A stretch of 52,789 nucleotides of DNA from Terriglobales bacterium (lineage in GTDB: Bacteria; Acidobacteriota; Terriglobia; Bryobacterales; Bryobacteraceae), in the NCBI GenBank assembly GCA_027485675.1, contig JAIXQP010000013.1:1-52789 (forward strand), given 5' to 3'. Below, in pieces: positions 24,645 to 30,701 of this stretch. Position numbers and translations under genes: made by a program. Within the stretch, counting starts at the first letter, position 1. Each line of letters begins with the position of its first letter. Under the pieces are notes generated by a model. That model did not search any database, was not told where the DNA came from, and saw only the letters and a program-made list of their open reading frames with translations.

Positions 24645-26019
24645 AGGCGAAGACAGTGGCGAAACGGCGAGGGGAGGTGGTGGCGGGCTGGGAGGCCGAG
24701 AGCAGCAAAGTACGGTCGCCGCCGCATTGGAGATAGCTGTCCGTGAAGCCGGTGAGTGTGAAAAAGATGGGGATGACGTTGTCGCCCATATAAACGGTGA
24801 GGATCGCGAAGGCGAAGCCGGTGTAGATGCCAGCGAGCCGGAAGCTGAGGGAACTGCCCGCGGGCTTCAACTGGCCGGTCTCGATGCCGTTGCGGAGCAA
24901 CTTGGTAATGAGCGTGATGATCAGGAGCGCGAGCAGGGCGGTGGCGGTCACGCCATGCATCAGCGAGAGAAGCAGGTAGTAGTTATCGATCGACGGCATG
25001 CCCGCCACTTTGGGCCAGCCGTTGCGGCCCCAGCCGAGCAGGCTGCGTTCCTTGGCGATGTCGACGTATTTATCGATCAATTCCTTGCGGTAGGCGGCCG
25101 ATTCCTGCGAGGCGGTGGTGGCGGCTTCGCGGCCCACGGAGGCGTATTGATAGCCGGCGATGCCGGCGGGGATGCCGATGGCGAGGATGGCGAGTAGCAC
25201 CCAGCGGGCACGCCGGCGCGGGTTGGGGCCGGAGCCAATGGCGCAGACGGCGGCGGCGAGGACTGCGCCAATCTGGGGGCCGCGGACCATGGTCATGGCG
25301 ATGCCGAGGAAGAGAGTGACGGAGAGCACGCGGGCCTTGGTGACACATGGCAAATTGAACTTCGCGAACGTTCGTTCCCAGTGGCCGCTGTTTTCGAGCC
25401 AGCGTTGCAGGTGGAGCCCGACGAGGAAAACGACGCCGGCGAGAATGGCGTGACCGAAGGGCCCGGCGGTGCGGGCCAGGCCGTAGCGGAATGTGGTCAC
25501 CCAGCCGTCGCCCTGGCCGGGGAAGAAGCGATCGAAAACCAGGCGGAACGGGTTATAGCCGAAGCGAAATTCGCAGGCGAAGAACACCGTGAGAATGGCG
25601 AGATACCAGACGATCCTTTTGGCGAAGCGCACGCGATCGCCGGTTGTCGTAAGGAATCCCTTGGCGAGCATGTAGGGCAGCACGCCGGCCGCGATCATGT
25701 CGAACAGGAGGTTTTGGGCTTCTTTGTAGCCGGCGTTGGCGTACTCGGAATAGCCGATCTGTGCGGCGAAAGCGAAGACGAGGAGGTCGATGAACGACAA
25801 CTTCCAGCGGCGGACAAGAGGGAATATGGAGACCGCGGCGATGGGGAGAATCGCGGCTTCGTAGAACGTTGGGTCCGGCGTGCCGGGGGCGATGAAGCGG
25901 CACCAGCCGGGCAGCAGGAAGAGGGAGAAGAGATAGACGTCGAGGTAGGCCTGACGGGGAGAACGTCTCGCGATCCAGACGATGGCGAAGAGGCCGGGCA
26001 GGATGGCGAGGAAGCTCAC
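24643..26019 (-). CDS. Wzy/O-antigen-ligase-family membrane protein
   Basis: The 458-residue protein is very hydrophobic, with about 11-12 membrane helices. A long periplasmic loop follows the QESAAYRKELIDKYVDIAKERSLLGWGRNGWP segment, which matches the GxGxxxx loop of the O-antigen ligase/polymerase family. It would polymerise repeat units in the periplasm. Translation appears to start at a GTG (26017-26019), 3 bp after the preceding stop. The operon continues from STAS to here, and a new promoter follows its stop codon. Confidence 0.8.
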   Translation of the reverse strand: MSFLAILPGLFAIVWIARRSPRQAYLDVYLFSLFLLPGWCRFIAPGTPDPTFYEAAILPIAAVSIFPLVRRWKLSFIDLLVFAFAAQIGYSEYANAGYKEAQNLLFDMIAAGVLPYMLAKGFLTTTGDRVRFAKRIVWYLAILTVFFACEFRFGYNPFRLVFDRFFPGQGDGWVTTFRYGLARTAGPFGHAILAGVVFLVGLHLQRWLENSGHWERTFAKFNLPCVTKARVLSVTLFLGIAMTMVRGPQIGAVLAAAVCAIGSGPNPRRRARWVLLAILAIGIPAGIAGYQYASVGREAATTASQESAAYRKELIDKYVDIAKERSLLGWGRNGWPKVAGMPSIDNYYLLLSLMHGVTATALLALLIITLITKLLRNGIETGQLKPAGSSLSFRLAGIYTGFAFAILTVYMGDNVIPIFFTLTGFTDSYLQCGGDRTLLLSASQPATTSPRRFATVFA

Positions 26020-26022
26020 CGG

Positions 26023-26973
26023 TTAGAAGACCTTTGCGAAGAGCAGGATGGCGCCGGCGACAACCGTGGCGGTGCTGAGGGCGAGCCATTTGATGGAAAA
26101 CCCACCCTCCAGCAGACTGCCGGCGACGTGCCGTTCTTCGATTCGAATTTGCGCGTCCCAGCGGACGTTGTGGAGGATGTTGCGCGACACCACGGAGTCG
26201 GAAACCTCCAGATCCTTACCCAGGTAAGTTCCTTCGCCCACCACGCTGCGGCAGACCACGGTGCCCGGTTCGATGACGCACTGGCGGCCGATGACCGCGT
26301 GCGGGCCAAGGCGGCTGCGGTCGCCGATCCAGGTTTCCTCGCCGATGTAACAGGGAGACTCTATATGGACGTTGGCGGGCAACTTCACCGCGCGCGCCAC
26401 CCAGACCCCGGGGGAGCGCTCTTCGCCCTCAAAATGAAGGCCGCGAAAAGTGCCTTCCAGCGCCATCCTATTGGCGTGGAGCACTTGTTTCGGAGTGGCG
26501 GTCGAGAGAGACGGGGCGTCCAGGAACATCTTTCGCATTTGCAAGCCGAGAGTGCGGCAGACCGTGCGCCAGTCGTCTCCAGCGGCAAGAAACTCTGTGA
26601 CCGCAGAGGCGGGCACGATGGCCCAGCCGGTCCAGCGGCTGATACGGGCTTCGTCGTGAAAGAAGAGGGCGTGCCAGGAGTTGCCATCGAGCCCTGGCAG
26701 TTGCGGCAAGCAGGAGGCTTCACCGAGGAGTACGGATTCGGTGCTGTCTGTGACGAGTGGCGTAGCTTCGGAATGATGGGCGATTTCGATTCCCCAGCGG
26801 GTCCCATCGCCGAGGTGGGAGGCCACCGGGCTAGAAGGAGCCGAAAGGCAGAATTCGATTCGGGTCACGCCTGCCTCGATGAGCTGTTCAACAACATGCT
26901 GAATGTAGGGGCGATCCACCACCTGCGCCATCAGATTCGCTTCCGGGCGCCGAGTCCAAAGAATTGCTTTCAT
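26023..26973 (-). CDS. Degenerate nucleotidyltransferase-like protein with beta-helix and C-terminal membrane helix
   Basis: The start at 26973 (MKAILWTRRPEANLM) overlaps the upstream stop as TAATG and gives 316 residues. The N-terminus resembles NDP-sugar pyrophosphorylases (MKAIL..., DRPYIQHVVEQLIEAGVTRIEF), but the nucleotide-binding GGxGTRL...P...KP signature is missing. The C-terminal part has hexapeptide turns (CYIGEETWIGDRSRLGPHAVIGRQCVIEPGTVV) and a final hydrophobic helix (ALSTATVVAGAILLFA). It may be a membrane-tethered scaffold or a catalytically altered enzyme. It sits between the GT26 enzyme and Wzy, 3 bp before the latter. Confidence 0.75.
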   Translation of the reverse strand: MKAILWTRRPEANLMAQVVDRPYIQHVVEQLIEAGVTRIEFCLSAPSSPVASHLGDGTRWGIEIAHHSEATPLVTDSTESVLLGEASCLPQLPGLDGNSWHALFFHDEARISRWTGWAIVPASAVTEFLAAGDDWRTVCRTLGLQMRKMFLDAPSLSTATPKQVLHANRMALEGTFRGLHFEGEERSPGVWVARAVKLPANVHIESPCYIGEETWIGDRSRLGPHAVIGRQCVIEPGTVVCRSVVGEGTYLGKDLEVSDSVVSRNILHNVRWDAQIRIEERHVAGSLLEGGFSIKWLALSTATVVAGAILLFAKVF

Positions 26974-28265
26974 TACGAGTTCACCTGTTCCTGAATTTGT
27001 CCGACTCCGAGTTGCCGTTTGGCCCGTTCCTTCATGACTCGGGATAGAAAGACCACATTGCCAACCAGGTAGCGCCGCCACATCCGGCCGGGTTCCTGAT
27101 ACAAGCGGAAGGTCCATTCCAGGCCAAGTTCGCGCAGCCACTGCGGGGCGCGTGGGATGCGGCCCGCGTAGAAATCAAAGAGCCCACCCACCCCGAGAGC
27201 CGAGTCCACCCGCAGACGCCCGGCGTGTCGCTCAATCCACTTTTCCTGACGAGGTGCGCCGAAAGCGACCAGGAGAATGTTGGCGCCGGAATGGTTGATT
27301 CGTTCGATCAGAGCGGCTTCCTCCCCAGCGGCGAAGTAGCCGTGTGCGGCGCCGGCGATACGGACGCCAGGGTAGTTGGCCTGGGCCCACGCGGCCACGT
27401 CGTCCGCGACTCCCGGGCGGCCGCCGAGCAGGAAGAGGCCCTGCCCGGTGGTGGCCAAGCGCGCCAGCAACAGGGGGAACAGGTCAGTCCCATTCACATT
27501 CTGTCGAATCTCGCTGCGCAGGATGCGTCCGGCGATGCGGAGCCCGATACCGTCCGGAAGGCGGAGAGCGCTCTGTAGCAGTGTGTTCCGATAGGCGCCG
27601 TCGCGGTAGGAGAGATTCACGCAGTCGACGTTAACGAAGGAGACTTGGCGGAGGCGGCCGGGGGCGGCGGGCGTGACGATGGCGTCGATGGCCTGGTCCA
27701 TCGAGAGATTGTCGAGCGGGAGGCCCAGGATGTCGGCACGGCCGGTCAGGGCGGCCCTGGATTCTCCGCCGTAGACAGACGTCAGGAGGGACCGGAGGAT
27801 AATGCCGCCATTAGCGCGCGGCGAGCGCTTCCGGACGTATTCGGCGTCGATGTCGGTCTGGGATCCGAAGTCGACGTTAGTGCGTTGACGCAGTCTCCAC
27901 GTAGAGAAGATGCCGGGCGGCATGGAGGCGGCCACGCGGCCTTGCTCGGTCCGGAGTTGGGACGGTCCCATGGTCTGGACGGCCGGACCAACCCAACCCA
28001 AATCACCTTTGGCGAGATTCACCAGCCGGGGGATGGCGTGGAATAGCGCCACCGGGGCCCCGGAACGGTTCACGAGTGTTTGTTCCATGACGAGTGCGCC
28101 GTGGCGGCCCATCCGGGGCGTGCGGCGGATACGCGCGCCGCGCATCCAGAGGATGGCGGCGACGGGTGCCGTGAACAGGAGCAGCAGCGCGGCCACGCCG
28201 CGGCCGATCGCTGCCGGCAGCGCGCCCTGAGTGGCGATCCGGAGCTGGTGAAGCGTCAGGCGCAT
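26973..28265 (-). CDS. WecG/TagA/CpsF (GT26) glycosyltransferase fused to a sugar-transferase-like N-terminus
   Basis: The start at 28265 (MRLTLHQLRIATQG) is 2 bp after the upstream stop. The product is 430 residues. Residues about 1-160 contain one membrane helix (VAALLLLFTAPVAAILW), then GARIRRTPRMGRHG and KGDLGWVGPAVQTM, echoing the phosphoglycosyl transferase pattern RVGKxGxxF...RGEMSLVGPRP, but without the catalytic core. Residues about 175-420 are a full GT26 domain (VNVDCVNLSYRD, LPDGIGLRIAGR, FLLGGRPGVADDVAAWAQ, FGAPRQEKWI, GVGGLFDFYAGRIPRAPQW). It would transfer the second sugar onto the lipid-linked precursor made by the enzyme encoded just upstream. Confidence 0.85.
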   Translation of the reverse strand: MRLTLHQLRIATQGALPAAIGRGVAALLLLFTAPVAAILWMRGARIRRTPRMGRHGALVMEQTLVNRSGAPVALFHAIPRLVNLAKGDLGWVGPAVQTMGPSQLRTEQGRVAASMPPGIFSTWRLRQRTNVDFGSQTDIDAEYVRKRSPRANGGIILRSLLTSVYGGESRAALTGRADILGLPLDNLSMDQAIDAIVTPAAPGRLRQVSFVNVDCVNLSYRDGAYRNTLLQSALRLPDGIGLRIAGRILRSEIRQNVNGTDLFPLLLARLATTGQGLFLLGGRPGVADDVAAWAQANYPGVRIAGAAHGYFAAGEEAALIERINHSGANILLVAFGAPRQEKWIERHAGRLRVDSALGVGGLFDFYAGRIPRAPQWLRELGLEWTFRLYQEPGRMWRRYLVGNVVFLSRVMKERAKRQLGVGQIQEQVNS

Positions 28266-28267
28266 GA

Positions 28268-28915
28268 TTAGTAGGCCCCCTTGCCGCTGACCACCGCGGG
28301 AATGGTGCGGGCGAGGAGTTCGATATCGTAGCGGAGGCTCTGCCGGCGAATGTAGGCGATATCCATCTCGCACTGGATGGGGAAAGCCAGATTCGAGCGG
28401 CCGCTGACCTGCCATATGCAGGTGAGGCCGGGAATCGCATTCAGGCGGCGGCGAGCAGCTAAATCGTAGCGCGCGACTTCCTTAGGCAGCGCCGGACGGG
28501 GACCGACCAGAGACATTTCGCCGCGGAGCACGCACCAGAGCTGGGGCAGTTCGTCCATGCTAAAGCGGCGGAGGACCTTGCCGATGCGGGTGATGCGCGG
28601 GTCGTCCTGCATCTTGAAAGTGATCGTCGCGCCATGTTGATTCCGTGCGTGGATGGCTTCGAGGTGAGCCTCGGCATCAACAACCATCGAGCGGAATTTC
28701 GGAAACCGAAAGCGGCGGCCATGCTTGCCAACGCGGGTTTGCCAGAAAAGGATAGGGCCGCCGTCTTCCAGCTTGATCAGCGCCGCAATGAGTCCGAACA
28801 GGGGCAGGAGGCCGAGGAGGGCGAGGCCGGAGAGGAGGGCGTCGAGCGAGCGCTTCGCTTGCTTGGGGAGCGCGGCCTGGAGGCGCCAACTGGTTTTGAC
28901 GAGCGTTGTTCGCAC
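28268..28915 (-). CDS. Priming phosphoglycosyl transferase (bacterial sugar transferase)
   Basis: The 215-residue single-domain monotopic PGT has a hydrophobic re-entrant segment at about 25-50 (LDALLSGLALLGLLPLFGLIAALI), RVGKHGRRFRFPKFRSM, the catalytic DE pair in MDELPQLW, the signature RGEMSLVGPRPALPKEV, and GLTCIWQVSGRS. It transfers a sugar-1-phosphate to undecaprenyl phosphate to start EPS synthesis at the inner membrane. It is the short form, without the multi-pass N-terminus of WcaJ. It follows the STAS gene by 12 bp. Confidence 0.92.
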   Translation of the reverse strand: MRTTLVKTSWRLQAALPKQAKRSLDALLSGLALLGLLPLFGLIAALIKLEDGGPILFWQTRVGKHGRRFRFPKFRSMVVDAEAHLEAIHARNQHGATITFKMQDDPRITRIGKVLRRFSMDELPQLWCVLRGEMSLVGPRPALPKEVARYDLAARRRLNAIPGLTCIWQVSGRSNLAFPIQCEMDIAYIRRQSLRYDIELLARTIPAVVSGKGAY

Positions 28916-28927
28916 GGTGTTCCTGGA

Positions 28928-29248
28928 TTACGCGGCGACGGGCAGGGCGATGGGGGCGGCAATGGCGGGGTTGATCGGCAGGTGCCGGTGGACGCGGAGC
29001 AGTTCGAAGTAGGCGGCGACGGTGTTGCGGACGCCGACGAGTTGGAGGCTGCCTCCGCGCGGCTGGAGACGGGCGTTGGCTGCAAGGATTACCTTCGCGG
29101 CGGCCGCGCTGACGCCTTCGACGGCGGAGAGATCCAGGGTAAGGTTGCGGCCGGGCTGGGCGAGGAATCGGAGCTCATCTTTCAAAGCGGTAAGAGCATT
29201 GCCTTCGAGACGGGACGCACGAACGGCGAGGACGATATCGGATTTCAT
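28928..29248 (-). CDS. STAS-domain protein (anti-sigma antagonist-like) leading the EPS operon
   Basis: The start at 29248 has TAGGAA 5-9 bases upstream and gives 106 residues. The fold is that of SpoIIAA-like STAS domains (NLTLDLSAVEGVSAAAAKVILAANARLQPRGGSLQLVGVRNTVAAYFELL). The phosphorylatable serine of the usual DSSG loop appears to be alanine (VSAAAAK, 46-52), so switching by phosphorylation is doubtful. The C-terminal tail is alanine/proline-rich. As the first gene of the EPS operon, it may regulate or bind an EPS enzyme. A sigma-54-type promoter precedes it. Confidence 0.78.
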   Translation of the reverse strand: MKSDIVLAVRASRLEGNALTALKDELRFLAQPGRNLTLDLSAVEGVSAAAAKVILAANARLQPRGGSLQLVGVRNTVAAYFELLRVHRHLPINPAIAAPIALPVAA

Positions 29249-29261
29249 GGTTGTTCCTAAG

Positions 29262-29276
29262 GCATGCGGCGTGCCA
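29262..29276 (-). promoter_or_regulatory. Sigma-54-type promoter of the STAS/EPS operon
   Basis: Minus-strand TGGCACGCCGCATGC has a perfect TGGCAC -24 element and GG-N10-GC spacing. The expected start is near 29250, next to the ATG at 29248. The TAGGAA ribosome-like site would then lie upstream of the transcript start, which is a point against the promoter or for a leaderless start. Confidence 0.55.
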
Positions 29277-29368
29277 AACGTCAATGTGTTGAAAAGAAGC
29301 GGGTTCCTGTTGAGCCGGTCCAGTGCTGCGCCGAGGCGCATTCGCACGCAACAGAACAGTCCCGCGCG

Positions 29369-29402
29369 GACCGTCACGAAGCGAAACACTTTTCGGAAAA
29401 AG
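29369..29402 (+). promoter_or_regulatory. Conserved 34-bp site (copy 2) between divergent promoters
   Basis: This block matches the minus-strand site at 24611-24644 in 27 of 34 positions. The reverse complement of 29377-29388 is TGTTTCGCTTCG, the shared TGTTTCGNNTCR motif. It lies about 105 bases upstream of the expected rmlA start and about 135 upstream of the STAS start, so one bound activator could serve both directions. Confidence 0.58.
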
Positions 29403-29465
29403 CCCGTTTGGCGTAGCGGGCGCTAACCGGCTGGATTTCAGCACGTTGCGTTCGTTGGCCCCGTT

Positions 29466-29480
29466 TGGCAGGCGGCTTGC
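29466..29480 (+). promoter_or_regulatory. Sigma-54-type promoter of rmlA
   Basis: TGGCAGGCGGCTTGC keeps TGGCA, GG-N10-GC and TTGC. The expected start near 29492 leaves a leader of about 60 bases before the rmlA ATG at 29553. The leader contains a GGAG at 29536-29539 and a short ATG...TGA (29541) that ends across the rmlA start codon. Confidence 0.58.
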
Positions 29481-29552
29481 CTTTGGAGTTAGCGAAACAC
29501 ACAGCGGTGAAGCGCACCGCTCATTCCAATCAAATCGGAGCATGGAACACAC

Positions 29553-30299
29553 ATGAAGGGCATTATCCTGGCGGGGGGCAACGGCACACGACTGATGCCG
29601 TTGACCGCGGTGACGAACAAGAGCTTGTTGCCGGTCTACGACCGTCCTATGATTTACTACCCGCTGCAGATGATGGCGGAGGCGGGCATTGAGGAAGTGC
29701 TCGTCGTGACCGGCGGCGCCAACTGCGGCGAGATGATGCGGGTGCTGAAGGATGGCAATCAGTTTGGGCTGAGCCGTTTGTACTTCACGGTGCAGGAAAA
29801 GGCCGGCGGCATTTCGCAGGCGCTGGCGCTGGCCGAGCAGTTCGCGCACGGCGAAAAAACTTTCGTGGTGCTGGGCGACAACCTGGTCTTCGGTGGAAAT
29901 GTGGCGGGTGCAGTGCGCGAGTTTGCCAAGTACTCGGAGGGCGCGAAGGTGTTCCTGAAGCGGGTTCCGGATCCGGAACGGTTCGGGATCGTAGGGATTT
30001 CGGATGGGAGAATCGAGTCAATCGAGGAGAAGCCGAAGGCGCCGCAATCGAATCTGGCCGTCACGGGCTTGTATCTGTACGATGCCACGGTGTTCGACAA
30101 GATTCGACAGTTGAAGCCTTCGGCTCGGGGCGAACTCGAGGTCACGGATCTGAACCGCTTGTACCTGGATGACGGCCAGTTGGGCTTCGCGATGCTGGAT
30201 GGCCAGTGGATCGATGCGGGGACGTTTGATTCGCTGGCGGAAGCATCGGAAATGGCGCAGCAGGCGGCGGACACTGTGCCGTTGGCGGTGGCGGCGTGA
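29553..30299 (+). CDS. rmlA: Glucose-1-phosphate thymidylyltransferase (short form)
   Basis: The 248-residue enzyme carries the signature GIILAGGNGTRLMPLT...NKSLLPVYDRPMIYYPL, then VVTGGANCGEM, VQEKAGGISQALALAE, VVLGDNLVFGG and the lysine in EEKPKAPQSNLAVTGLYLYD. It makes dTDP-glucose from glucose-1-phosphate and dTTP, the first step to dTDP-rhamnose or related deoxysugars. It is shorter than classical RmlA (about 290), lacking the C-terminal helical extension. It is transcribed away from the EPS operon from a sigma-54-type promoter. An rmlC-like fragment follows, but no rmlB or rmlD is in the window. Confidence 0.92.
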   Translation: MKGIILAGGNGTRLMPLTAVTNKSLLPVYDRPMIYYPLQMMAEAGIEEVLVVTGGANCGEMMRVLKDGNQFGLSRLYFTVQEKAGGISQALALAEQFAHGEKTFVVLGDNLVFGGNVAGAVREFAKYSEGAKVFLKRVPDPERFGIVGISDGRIESIEEKPKAPQSNLAVTGLYLYDATVFDKIRQLKPSARGELEVTDLNRLYLDDGQLGFAMLDGQWIDAGTFDSLAEASEMAQQAADTVPLAVAA

Positions 30300-30317
30300 G
30301 CGCACGGCAAGCCGGGG

Positions 30318-30470
30318 TTGGGGCATCTGATCAGGAGCCCGACGTCGGCCAATTGGATCGACGGGGTGCTGGTGGAGAATGCCGCGCTGTGGCCCGACGA
30401 TCGCGGCTGGTTCCGGAAGATTTTCCGCTCCGGGCACGGGCTGGTGCAGAGCCCACAATTCTGTCTCTTG
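30318..30470 (+). pseudogene. Broken dTDP-sugar epimerase (rmlC-like) 5' fragment
   Basis: After the rmlA stop, a reading frame encodes WIDGVLVENAALWPDDRGWFRKIFRSGHGL, which resembles the N-terminus of RmlC/cupin-type dTDP-4-dehydrorhamnose epimerases (GV...xxFxDxRGxFxExF). Similarity stops near 30470 and the frame continues as unrelated residues. The rest of the family (about 150 residues, including the catalytic His) is missing. Only a TTG start is available at 30318. It is probably a remnant truncated by a rearrangement at the junction with the next cluster. Confidence 0.5.
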
Positions 30471-30701
30471 TCTTGTATCGGTACTGGCCTATCTTCGAAT
30501 GACGACACTCGAGCGCATTCAAGCGCTCGCAAGCGACAGCACGGGCTTCCTCATCACGGACCCGCTCTCCTCGACGGCAAAGCGCTGAGCAGAACTGGCC
30601 GCGCGCAAGCCACCGCGTTCCCGGAAACGCAACTACGGCATGGCCAAGACGAACCGTGACCGGACGATGGACCTCGTGCTCTCGCTCTCCTCGCCGGTTC
30701 G
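30471..30701. other. Junction between the EPS locus and the giant-protein operon
   Basis: About 230 bp with no family-like ORF. A partial repeat, cgctctcctcg(a/c)cgg, occurs near 30567 and again near 30684. No insertion-sequence terminal repeat or strong terminator hairpin could be made out by eye. The converging rmlC remnant (+) and collar protein (-) end on either side. Confidence 0.4.
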
